Under the pieces are notes generated by a model, which saw nothing but the letters and a program-made list of their open reading frames with translations, had not been told where the DNA came from and ran no database searches. A stretch of DNA of 50,208 nucleotides from Monoraphidium neglectum. Its lineage: Eukaryota > Chlorophyta > Chlorophyceae > Sphaeropleales > Selenastraceae. A program made the translations under genes and the position numbers. Location: contig NW_014013570.1 in the NCBI RefSeq assembly GCF_000611645.1, positions 1 to 50,208 of the forward strand, in the 5' to 3' direction. The number at the start of each line of letters is the position of its first letter. Position 1 is the stretch's first letter. This document shows positions 33,498 to 44,036 of the stretch, piece after piece.

Positions 33498-33686
33498 TTA
33501 CTCCTCCACAAAGTGATCTCGATCGGCCTTGAAGACTTGATTTGCAGAGGTCTTCCTGCGGACGTATGCGCGGTTCAACGGAATTTGAATGTTTGTGTGG
33601 CACGGCTGCGACAGGCTCGCCCGTTGCAGGGCTGCCGCCATCTGCCTGTGCAGTGGGCAATGGACTGGTTTTTGGACTGAGCTCAT
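33498..33686 (-). CDS. Small uncharacterised ORF, possible last exon
   Basis: A 62-codon frame with a clean ATG. The last part (RAYVRRKTSANQVFKADRDH, then FVEE and stop) has the charged composition of real protein rather than of GC-rich noise, and local GC content is lower. An internal methionine gives MAAALQRASLSQPCHTNIQI. I do not recognise it. It may be a tiny gene, or the final exon of a gene whose other exons I cannot place in the 340 nt upstream. Confidence 0.25.
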   Translation of the reverse strand: MSSVQKPVHCPLHRQMAAALQRASLSQPCHTNIQIPLNRAYVRRKTSANQVFKADRDHFVEE

Positions 33687-33837
33687 CGAAGGAACTCAAA
33701 TGTCACGTAGATGCCCGGTTGGGTATTGCAGTTGCAGAGAAACAGTCTCCTGCGCATGTTGTAGCTAAATGACTTTGTCAGTCTTGTCATGGGGAGAACA
33801 TGTGCACCACTGGGTGCTTGCATACACAAGCGTTGCT

Positions 33838-33842
33838 TTACA
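33838..33842 (-). terminator. Candidate TGTAA poly(A) signal of the Nudix-eIF2B gene
   Basis: TTACA on the plus strand, about 180 nt past the stop at 34023. Confidence 0.5.
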
Positions 33843-34022
33843 TGCCGACAAAGCAACTCTGCAGGCTGCATTTGGGCGCACCCCCAACACGTCAGTGTGT
33901 CTCAACTGCTGACCCATCCAAGCTGTGCGGCCACGCAGGCACACCACCTGCACTGACATCTCGTGCTGGCACAGCTGCGAGTGCGCATGCACCCTGCAAG
34001 CAGCAGGCCCCCATGCAGAGCC

Positions 34023-37000
34023 TCACGCCACCCCAAGCCCGCCGCTCTTGACGTCTGGCCGCGGCGGGTGCTCAAGCGTTGCCAGGTCAAAAGCACGCAG
34101 GTACTGCCGCCGCCGCGACGCCACCGCCGCGCGGATGTCATCTTCCGCCACAACCCCCTGATCGGTCACGACGCCGCCCGTCAACAGGGGCAGCGGCACG
34201 GCCTCAAAGTACACATTGCGCACCTCGATGCCGCCGCCGGCGCCGGCCCCCTTGCCGCCGCCTGTCACGCCGCCGCCGACCGCAGCCGCCGCCCTCAGCT
34301 GCGCCGGCCACCCTTGCGTGACCTCATCCTCCCCCTTCTCCTCATGTTCCTCCGCCCCGCCCTGATTCCTGCCGCCGGCAACTCCTGTGCTGCCGACAAC
34401 ACCGCCGCCGCTGCTGGCAATGCTGCCGCCGCCGCCGCCGCCGCCGCTGCCCAGTCCCAGGCCAACCAGCTGCTCAACAGGTCCCCCGATGCTGATCTTC
34501 CCGCTGTCGCAGCAGGCGTAGACCGGGATCCCCTCCTCCCTCGCCGCAAGCGCGATCAGCCTCGACCCGACCTTGTTAACGGCGCCCGCCTCGGACAGCG
34601 CGTCGGCGCCGAGCAGCACCAGGTCGACGGACCCGAGGAACGCGGCCGCCTGCGCGTCGGTGATGACGGTGACGTCGCGCGCCCCGGCGGCCGCCAGCGC
34701 GCGCGCGAGCGCGACGCCTTCGCACAGCGGCCGCGACTCGCAGCAGACCACGGCGCCGAGGCGCCCGTCCGCAGCGGCCGCGGCGAGCGCCACGAGGACG
34801 GTTGAGGAGTACGAGGTTGTCATCACGCGCGCGCCAGGTGGGATGAGCGCGGCGGCGCGCTCCTTGAGCTGCGCACGCTGCGCTTTCAGGCGCGCTGCCT
34901 CGGCGCGCACCGCCTCCAGAAGGGCGACCCTGGCGGAGGCCAGGAGCGGGGTGGAATGAGTTGAGGAGTGCGGATGAGGCGCAGGCATTGCAAACAGAGC
35001 GGAAACGGCGAGGTGCATGTGGCTTCAGGGCGGCAGGCAAGGCTGGCGCCGACTCAGCGCCACACGCGCCTCGGCAAGTGGCAGCCGCTCGCCACTCTGG
35101 GCCTCAGCAAATCCGCCGTTCAGCTCGCGCCTGCTCCCCCCTCTTCAAACGCCCTTCCCCCCCAACCCCCCGCCAAAACGTCCACTCACGGCCGCCCACT
35201 CCCACGCACCTGACAGCCGTGGGGCTTGGGGCAAAGGGGTCGGCGCGCGCCCTCAGCTCAGAGTCCAGTGCCGCCATGACCCCCGCAGCCGCGTTGGCGA
35301 TGGCCGCCATTGACGGCCGCGCGCAGGCTATGTGCCAGGCCATGTTGCGGTACGCCTCGCAGACGGCCTTGGTGATGGTGGGTGGGGGGGTGGTTGCGCA
35401 GCGGACGGGCGGCCGCGGCGTCGCCAGGGTCGCTGCTGGTGCGGGCGCAGCACCGAGGCAGCCAGGCGAGTTGGCAGGTGCGCATGTCGTTCTAGGGCAC
35501 AGGTGTGCCCGAGGCTCATGAACGCACTGGCAGGCGGCGCTCGCTGACGTGCCATGTGCGGTCGAGCGTTAATGGTGTGTGAAGCTGGATGGCGCCAGCC
35601 GCTACCACAGGCGCGAGCAGGTGGTGTCACACCCTACCTGCCAGCAGGGCTGCTGTGCGTCCAGCTGGGCGCGCTGCTCCGCGCTGCCGTCCAGCTCGTA
35701 CGCCGCGACCGCCCCAAAAGCCTTTAGAGGCGGCGCGATACGCGCAGGCGTGTGAGAGCGTATAAAACTGCGTGCCCACGCGATCCCACTGGCCTTATCA
35801 CCTTTGATGTGTCGAAAGACAAGCAAAGCATCAAGACAATCCATTTTCATCGGACAGCCCTCACACAGCAACCCCTTGCATTTTTGAAAGCAACCTGTGT
35901 GTCACGGTGTCACACCCGCCATCAGACTGCCCGATCCCGTCCCCAACCTGCACTGTGTAGTCGGCCAGCTCGGCAGCCCCATGCGCCCTGTCAGACGCCA
36001 GGTACTCCACGTGCGCCGCCATGTAGCGCGGCAGCACCAGCCGCCGCAGCGTCTCCGGCAGCAGTGGCACGTGAGGCAAGGCGGCCAACTCACTTTGAAA
36101 CGAGGGGGTTGAGGCAGGGGATTGGGGCCATTGCCAATATTGGGGGTCAGGCATGGGGGGCTGTCGCCAGTACAATCTGGTTTGCAAGCGAGAGGCTTGC
36201 AAGGCGAGTGGCGGCTGACTTCACTGAGGGGAATCCATACAAGGAGTGTTTGTGCGCAGGGAAGGATCCACCTCGTTACAGAGCACTGGCTTCTGACCCT
36301 GGAAGCGTGGTTGTGCCCTATCCCTGTGAGTGCAGCTGCGCCACGCACCTGTCGGCGCCTTGCTGTCAACCCTGGACCCACCTGGGCAGCACCCAGCGCG
36401 CCTCTGAGTTTTCCCAGTTGAGCGCCACCGGGGGATCACCCCTCGCCGCCTCGCCCATCTCCCCCTCTCGGGCAGCCTCAAGCACCGCCTCTTCCACTGC
36501 TGACGTCACTTCTGCACCCGCTCCGCTGCCGCTGCCTCCGCCGCCGCCACCTTCACTGCCGGCCCCGCAGCTGCCCTCCTGCTTTCGAGTGCGAAAGAGA
36601 AATGGGTGCACCAGGAAGTGCCGTGTGCCGTCGCGAACCGGCAGCGGGCGGCCGCAGGCCGCGAGCCGTAGGAGGCGGCGGGGGATGGCAACCTCCTCCT
36701 CGACCTGATACGTGCGGGTGGGGTTGACCGCGGCGGGCCAGGTGGTGTTGCTTGCAGTCAGGGCAGTGACGCATTCTTGAGGTTGGTGACGGCGTGGGTG
36801 TGGGGTTCGGGTTCGGTGGAGAGGCGGCGGTCGTGCGAGCTGCTCAAGTGTGGCAACCCAGCGAGCTCTTTGCACGTTGACCTTATTGCTTGTTGCCGAC
36901 TGGGTTTGCACCTCATTGGGGAATTCAGGGATTTTGATGGCCCTCCTGAGCATCTGGCAGGCAGCTGCCATCCTTACCTCTTCGTGTGCGCGATCCAGCA

Positions 37001-37436
37001 GCGACGTGTCGGCCGGCTCGACGCCGCCGCTGACGCCGCCCCACATGCCCTGGTATGTGCTGACCTGCCGGAAAGGATGTTTAGGGTTGCAAAGGGGCGC
37101 ATCGAGAGCAAAGACAAGGCGATTGCAGGCAGGGGTGTGAGCAGCGGCATCTTGGCGCTGGCGGCGGCCAGCGTTGGGGGGCCCAGTGCTCTGAGCGCGC
37201 TGCAATTCGCATGCGGCGCTCGGGCGATGCTCTCCAGGACAGCACGCCCTGGCACGCCTTGCCTTGTCGCTGCGCTTGACCACGAGCACCCGCCCGTCCC
37301 GCCGCTGCACAAAGGCCGTCACCACCGGCCGCCATCCCTCCCTGACTGCCGCTGTCGCCGCGACTGATCCGGGGGTTGCGGTGCCAGCTGCAGCGGCCGC
37401 TGGGGGTGCCCCACCAGCGGCGGCCGCATGGCTCAT
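34023..37436 (-). CDS. Nudix hydrolase fused to an eIF2B-alpha/beta/delta-like domain
   Basis: Seven exons, 625 residues: 37263-37436, 36978-37064, 36382-36704, 35948-36092, 35638-35721, 35210-35367, 34023-34929. The N-terminal part has VVTAFVQRRDGRVLVVKRSD, then VSTYQGMWGGVSGGVEPADT and RAHEEVEEE, a Nudix fold with an EExEEE-type box. The rest is an eIF2B-like domain: HIACARPSMAAIANAAAG, ARVMTTSYSSTVLVAL, then GADALSEAGAVNKVGSRLIA and VYACCDSGKIS. Relatives include eIF2B subunits, ribose-1,5-bisphosphate isomerase and MtnA. A Nudix-eIF2B-like layout is known from archaea and some eukaryotes. The combination suggests handling of a phosphorylated or nucleotide-linked sugar rather than translation, but that is inference. 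A Gly-rich insert (about bases 34240-34460) interrupts the second domain. Intron 1 needs a GC donor (AAG|GCAAGG). The first ATG in frame is at 37436. Confidence 0.88.
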
Positions 37437-38466
37437 CAGATGTGCGTTCCTATACGCATGGCAGTAGGGTGGGGCTAGCGTGGGTGAGTAATAAACCTTC
37501 ACGACAAGGCACGAGGTTCTTTAGGCGGACGGTGCCATCGCTCACAAGTCAGCAGCGTCACTGCGCACCGCGCAGGCGTTGCTGCGGGCGGGACGTACCT
37601 GCACCGGAGTTGTCGGTGCACTACAACTCGTTGTGTACGAATACTTAGTGCGTGAGCTTTCTCAAACATGAGAGGACGTGAAGCAGTGCACGGGCTCCCC
37701 GAAACCGAGTGATCTGAGCCTTTTTTGTGACGTGTGTACGTGTAATTCTTTGAGCTGCATGCAACATTAAGAGCTGATTGCATGCGCAATGATATGTAAT
37801 GATTCACAATCCATTGCAATCAGTGAGGCCTGAATGGACAACAGCAGTTGTGACAGGTGTTGTACTGTTGAACTGTGAACATGAGAACATTGCAACGTGC
37901 CATGGGTTTGCGCTGTGCACCACACGAAGCTGCCTGAAGTCAAGCTGCCTGAATGGGGTGCAGAGCTGCTGGGATTAATGGAGGGGCGCGGATGCTCCTG
38001 AACCGCAGCAAGTACGAAGTTCACAAATTTCACTCATGGTACTCGTCCGACTGCATCTGACACATCCTGCCGAGGGTCCCGCACACAGCAAACCAAAATT
38101 ACACAGATAATTATTTGAATCCAATTGCAGGATTGCATGACGGAAAACTCTGCAGGTTGAGCCTGCCTGTTGGTCTGTGGGGAGGCGCGTCAACACCTGA
38201 CCCTCACGCGCCCAGTGAGGTGGTGGGCCGGAGGGAGGTGGGGAGGGAGACGGATGGTCGTTGCAAAGACAGGCTTGACCTTGCCTGCGGTTGTTTATTG
38301 ATCAGTTGGATTCAGCAAGGAATTTTCGACAGGGTCTTTGCTGTCCTCACCGGCACTATGAAAAAAAACCTGTCTAAAACGACAGCCGTGGGCGTCAAGA
38401 GATGTCCTCTGCGGTCAAGCGTGCTGCGCGCCGCGTGCAGATATTGCGACGCCCAGAGAAACAGAG
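37437..38466. other. Intergenic: Nudix-eIF2B upstream region and kinase 3' flank
   Basis: About 1 kb with lower GC content and no supportable exon. Confidence 0.5.
38099..38103 (-). terminator. Candidate TGTAA poly(A) signal of the kinase gene
   Basis: TTACA on the plus strand, 364 nt past the kinase stop, in an AT-rich stretch. Confidence 0.45.
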
Positions 38467-41400
38467 TCAGACCCCCATTGAGGGCGGCGCTGGGTGCGAC
38501 GAAGGCCAGGGAAGCTGGCTGGCCACCGGCACGTCTTCTTGAACTGCCGCTTGCATCTCGGCCGTCGCCTGCCGCGTGTCTCTTTCGGGGACGCCGCCGA
38601 CACCGCTGCCGCCTGTCGCGCCACCTGCATGCGACGCGCCCGGCTGTCTTGTGCCCCTGCCGAGCACTACCGCTGCGCCGCCCTCCCCCAAATCGGCGCC
38701 GCGATGCCCAGCCTCCCCTGCTGCTGCGGCTTTGCGGGCCGGCTCCGCGCTCGGCAGCCGCCCCGCCTGCGCTTCTGTGCCCTGCAGCGGCTGCCGAGGG
38801 TCGCCGCCGGCGCCGGCGCCTTCTAGCACTGCGAGAATTCTGCTGAGCCATGGAACCACCTTCCAAAGGGGGGGTGGGGGCAGCGCAGCGAGAGGCGGGG
38901 GCTCAGCCTGCGGAGCAGGATCTGCCCGGATGCAGCAGCAACGCGCCCAGGACCTGTCCGCCAGAGCAAAAGTGCAAGGCCTGCGATCAGTTGGTTGCAA
39001 GCGCCCCGCAGTGCGAGCCCCGAAGGACCCCCGCTGCGGCTTGCTGCCCTGCCGTGCAGGCGATGCTAGTGCACTGCAGGCGCCCACCTCGTCAAAGGCG
39101 GGGCGCTGCTCAGGGATGGCGGCCCAGCAGGCCCGGGTGAGGCTGGCAAGGGCTGGTGGCGTGTGGGGCGGGATCTCCGGCCGCAGGCCCCTGCGGCGCG
39201 AGGCGAGGGCGAAAAGCAAGGTGAAGAGCCAGGTCAAAGTCGAGGGCGAGTGTGAGGCCGTGGGGCGAAGGATAGAGGCGGTGGACCAACCACAGCGCTC
39301 TGCCCGCTCTGTCTGGTTGCCATGTGGCCTGGCTTGCCACGTGGCAGATTGATGGGGCGCCAGGCACGCCCAACGTCAGCACCGCCTGGCGCCGCGGGGC
39401 CGCAGCCCCTGCTCCTGTGGCGGCCCTGGGCACTCCCACGCCGCAAGCAGCGGCTCATCACACCAACACTTTGTTGGCCCCACCTGTTCACGACTGCCAT
39501 GGCGGCCTGCACCCCGTTCATGCCCTCGTAGGGCACGGTCCGTGCGCAGCACTCCCACACCACCACACCAAAGCTGTACACGTCAGCCTTGGAGCTGTAC
39601 CGCTGGTTGGCCAGCACCTGGGCAGGAGAGTGAGTGATGGACAACGTGGAAGGCGTATGTGCGCTTGTGAGCACGCGTGCACCAGGGTGTTTGTGTATGT
39701 GTCCACACAGTAGCGTGTGGCATGTGTGAGCGTGTATGTGTGTGTGTGCCCGGGTGTTATGTATGTGGACAGTAGCGCAGGAGACGGAGCGTGGAACGAA
39801 AGAGCGGGGGGGGGGGATCAAGAAAGTAAGCGTGCGCGCGCGTGTGTGTGCGTGTGTGTGTGTGTGCGCGTGTGTGCATATGTGTGTGTGCATGTGTGTG
39901 TGTGTGTGTGTGCGTGTGCGTGTGTGCGAGCATGTGTGCGAGCACATCCCCCAGCAAATGCACGGTCAAACATGGAGTGTGCTGCTGACATCGCGCGGTG
40001 TCAGAACACACCAGCAAAGGCGCGTCAGTCAGAAGAGTCAATGTCATCAACATCACCAACAGCCGCTTGTCGCATCCCAGCTCAGCCCGTTCCTGCGCAA
40101 CAACGCATCGGAAAAGGCTCCCGCAACACACCTCTGGCGCCATCCACTGGAACGTCCCCAGGCCGCCTGTCATGGTGGCCAGGCCGCCGGCCTGCAGCCG
40201 AGACAGCCCAAAGTCTGCCACCCGCACCGACAGCTGCTCAGTCAGGAGAAGGTTGGCACTTTTGAGGTCCCTGCGGGGTTCAGGGGCGATTTGCGGTTTC
40301 ACAGGACCAGGTGATCAGATTTTGGTGTTGAGAGATAGCGTGGACCAGGAGATGGGGAGGCAAGGTGCCAGCATGTGCAGTGCATGCCGCGGGTGACAGA
40401 GCAGCAGGGTGAGCTGCAACAGGGCCTGCTCGCGCCAGGGCAGACAGCAACACAGGGAAGCGCGCTCTAATCGCTTGGCCACCTGTGCAGAACGGAGTGG
40501 CGATGCAGATGGGCCATGCCCATGGCGGCCTCCCGCAGAACCTGCACCACCTGGTGGGCGTCGGGAGTCGGAAGCTTGAGGGCTGATGCAAGGAGATGGG
40601 CCTCACCAGGGAGAGGCACCATAGTGAGCAATGCAATCACAGCGCCTGGACTCCAAGGAGCCAACAACAGCAGGTTTGTTGAAGCGTGCCAGTTACCGAG
40701 CTGGAGCAGGGCGCCATGCAGGCGCTAGCTGCCCGCACCGGCGCACCTGGACCCAGCTGAGCTGCGCTGTCGGGCAGTGCAGAAGGCCGTACAGGCTGCC
40801 GCCTGCGCAGAGCTCCGTCACCAGCGCCAGCGGCGGCACCGTGCACACCGCGACCAGCTTGAGCACGTTAGGGTGGTCAGGAAGGGACAGCATGGTTGAT
40901 ACCTGGGGGAGGTGGAGGGTGCGCGGGCAGGCGCATGTTATTGAGGACAGCGCCAAGCAGGAAGACGCCGCAAATGGGTCGCTGTGCTGCTGGCGCGGGG
41001 CCAGCAACGTCCGATTGACAAGGGGAGTGCATTGATGGCACCGCCGGTTTGTTACGGCTTGATGCGCCTGGAAGTGGTCGCCCTCACCTCGCGCCTGAAC
41101 TCAAGCAGCAGCCGCGGCGTCACCTGCGCCTCGGGTAGCTGCTGCTGCTGCTGCTGCTGCTGCTCATCCTGCTGCTGTGGCGGCTGCTGATTGCCTAGTA
41201 CGGCACTCGGCGCGGTGTGCTGCTGGCTAGACAGGACTTTGATGGCAACAGGCTGACTGCCGCGGCAATGACCAAAATACACCTGAGGCCACCGGGGAGG
41301 AGATGGTGCATGTTCACTAACTTGGGGCAACTCGACGCATGGGACGTGTTGCTACGTGCATGGGCCTTAATCTTGCCTAGGTGCTGAAGACTGCAGATGC

Positions 41401-42048
41401 GGTTCCCCCTCACCACCATCCCACCATCCGCATCACCCCGCACACGCTCACCTTGCCGAAACCGCCCTCGCCAATGGATGGCCCCAGCTTTAGATCTGCG
41501 AATGGGACCTCCTTGTCCCCTGCAAGGTCGCCAAGCATACCCCCAGGTGGTGCCTGACGCAGCTGCGGCTGCGGCTGCTGCTGCTGCTGCTGCTGCCGCG
41601 GCCGCTGCTGCTGCTGCTCTGCCTGCTCGCCAAGCTGCCGCACGGGCTGCTTCAGGGTCGACGTGCCCGCTCCAAGCGGCGCCATGTGCACTGGTATGGC
41701 ATCGGCCCCTGCATGCTTTGTGTGGCCGTGTGGCGGCCGTTGCAGTGCAGCGCTCAGGCTGCCGCCCGCCAGCTGCGGGACGCGAGGGGGCGTCCCTGGC
41801 AGCACGGGCTCGGTGGCAACTAATGCCAGCGGCTGACCCCACTGCGGCGGTGTTCGTGTGCGGGCACTGTTCAACAAGGCCGCGTCCCCCATGACATTTC
41901 CCCCGATCGCTGCCGCCGCTGCTGCTGCTGCTGCTGCCCCATCCTGGCCCACTTGCTGCTGTTGTGGCTGCGCAGGCACATACGCTGCTACGTCCACCAG
42001 TGGCTGAGCGGCCTGAACTGCGTCGCCCTCGCCAGTGGATGCGTGCAC

Positions 42049-42103
<55 letters not shown>

Positions 42104-42418
42104 GTGCATGCCGCCTGAGCCTCACGCAGCGCCGTTGCCAAGGGCGCATGTCCCTCCAGCACAAAGGCCCCATACGACTGTGCTTGCATGGGCACCGCCG
42201 ATGCGGCTTTCGCGCGTGACGCGTGCTCGGTGTGGGGAGGCCCGTTTGCACCACTATCCAGGATCGAGGCCTGCCGAACTGGGCAGGCCGGCTGCTGCCA
42301 CTGTGCCTGTGCGTGCGCGTGCAGCATAAGCTCTGCAGGCGCGCCCACTTGCTCAGTCTGATGCTGTTGCTGCTGCTGTGGTGGCCGCTGCTTCTGCCGC
42401 TGCTGCTGCTGCTGCTGC

Positions 42419-42476
<58 letters not shown>

Positions 42477-42508
42477 GCTCCTGCTTCTGTGGTTGCCGCT
42501 GTTGCTGC

Positions 42509-42544
<36 letters not shown>

Positions 42545-43317
42545 ACCAGCTGCTGCTCCTGCTGCTGCTCTGCCAGTGATTGCAGCGCCGCCGTTGCCTG
42601 GGAGGGCCATGACGCATGCCCCGTATGTGAGATGCCATCCGCACAAACGGGACTTTGGGAGGTGCAAAGGGCGGCTGCGTGCCTCTCCGCCTGCTCAGGC
42701 TGCGCTGTGCCAATCGACGCCTGCCGCGCGAGGGGGCACGACCCAGCGGTAGCCACCGTCACCATGACACCGGACGTTCCGGGGCCGGCAACACCGGGAG
42801 GCGACTGCACACGCTGCCGGGGGTCATCCTGGCTCGGTACACCCTGCCGCAGCGGTGCTGCCGTCTTGGATTGCTGCTGCGCCTGCTGCTGCTCCTCAAA
42901 GGGCAGCAGGGGCTGCCGCTCGGCGCCCAGGCCTGCGCCGCCGCCGCCACCCGCGACCTGCCACCAGTTGAGCCCCGCGCGCAGCTGCCCGGGGTCCGAC
43001 GCGCCGCGCAGCGGCGGCGCCGGTGCCGCAGGAGTGAGCGTGCCCGAGACGGGCAGCGGCGCGCCGCCGCCGGTTGAGCGCCAGGACGCGCGCAGCGCTG
43101 CGATGCGCGACTTGGACTTTGCCAGCGCCTGGATGGGGACGCCGACTCCCTGGGCGCCGTGGGAGAGCTCCTCCAGCAGGGAGGGCAGCAGCGCCCAGGA
43201 CGGGGCAAGTGTTGCTGCGGGGCGCGTCGAGTCTGCGAAGCGCGCAAGCGACGCGGGCGAGTTGGGACCCTGGCGCAGGGCGTTCCGCCAACATGCCATG
43301 AATGGCGTCCAGCTCAT
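38467..43317 (-). CDS. TKL (Raf-like) Ser/Thr protein kinase with long polyglutamine N-terminus
   Basis: Eight exons, 1014 residues: 41452-43317, 41088-41282, 40747-40902, 40483-40541, 40132-40270, 39484-39617, 39088-39190, 38467-38859. The first 600 residues are Gln/Ala/Pro-rich with no known domain, apart from an ordered-looking start (SWALLPSLLEELSHGAQGVG). The kinase domain follows: GEGGFGK (616-622), VAIK with K637, HRDLKSAN with catalytic D760, DFG with D778, GGLGTFQWMAPE, SKADVYSFGVVVWE and RACWAAIPEQRPAFDE. The DLKSAN and GTFQWMAPE blocks are typical of plant/algal tyrosine-kinase-like Ser/Thr kinases. A Q-rich insert (PPQQQDEQQQQQQQQ) sits between the VAIK strand and helix C. The C-terminal tail is Ala/Gly-rich. 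An upstream non-coding or coding exon cannot be excluded. Substrate and pathway are unknown. Confidence 0.88.
39664..39945. repeat. Extended TG-rich tract in kinase intron 5
   Basis: Interrupted TG, TGCG and TGCA blocks on the plus strand (CA in the transcript). It occupies most of the intron upstream of the acceptor at 39618. Confidence 0.88.
41568..42570. repeat. Clusters of CTG repeats coding for polyglutamine in the kinase
   Basis: Several blocks of (CTG)n with TTG and CCG interruptions, read as CAG/CAA on the coding strand. The longest is at about 42365-42545; others are at about 41571-41625, 41915-41960 and 42048-42105. Confidence 0.92.
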
Positions 43318-44036
43318 ATACACTATCTAGCTCACTTTTAATGTGTGTTTATTGCCGCTAGGCTGCCTGACGTTAAGGTTGGCTACCGGCAGTTCGTGCT
43401 GCAGCAGGCGGCATCAGCAGGACAGCAGGGACGGCATGGCGATCGAGGCGCTCACCTGCCCGCTGCGTGCCCGTCTCCAGGTCGCCTTCTTCCTTCTTGT
43501 CTCCTCCTTGCGGACAGAGCACCGACACTTCGGAACATTTGTCCCACGAGCTCTCCAAGCAGTTTAGCAGCATCGCTGCCACGCCTGCCCTCCGGTCTGC
43601 AGGCTAAGCGCCACTACAAGTGATTAGACATATGTATACGTTGCTCATTGCCTCGAAACACGCCCAGATCAGGAAGACCCGCGGCCCGAGGTTTATGCCA
43701 GTGTTGTTACAGCTAGAAAGACGGAGGGGAAGCAAGTGCCACAGACAAGTCAGCTGCAGATGGCAGCAGCAGGCAGCGCACTGCCATTGGGTGCGACAGG
43801 CCAAGTGGTCAAGGTTCATCAGACTGTGACTCGGTGCAAAAGCGCCATGCAGTCAGTGCATGCAGTGCAGTGCGCACAGGCTACAGTATGGTTTCAGCGC
43901 AGCCAGTATCATAATGTGTTGGCCAGCACACAGATACACAAAATGCAAACAACAAAACACATATACCATGAAGGCGAATATCATGGCAACGGTTTGCACA
44001 CGGCCCCTAACCACCCCAACTGATCATCTGCCTACG
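43318..44036. other. Intergenic: kinase upstream region and 3' flank of the membrane-protein gene
   Basis: About 720 nt. A minus-strand open stretch (MAAMLLNCLESSWDKCSEVS onward, 43450-43582) ends in a good donor (GCAG|GTGAGC) but is out of phase with the kinase exon. It may be a 5' UTR exon. Confidence 0.45.
43707..43711 (-). terminator. Candidate TGTAA poly(A) signal of the membrane-protein gene
   Basis: TTACA on the plus strand, 326 nt past the stop at 44037. Confidence 0.45.

Noticed and set aside
36705..36780. Extension of Nudix exon 3 upstream (the ECVTALTASNTTW stretch)
   Set aside because: The acceptor TATCAG|GTCGAG restores the Nudix box HEEVEEE in phase; the upstream frame does not.
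40542..40550. Earlier acceptor for kinase exon 4 giving VVQV
   Set aside because: The later acceptor gives WVQVLREA, closer to the usual kinase spacing.
42223..42752. Plus-strand Leu- and Ala-rich frames that look like membrane segments
   Set aside because: They are read from the CTG repeat that codes for polyglutamine in the kinase on the other strand.
43450..43582. Minus-strand frame with a good donor as a first coding exon of the kinase
   Set aside because: Its phase does not join the kinase frame at any acceptor I can see; a 5' UTR role remains possible.
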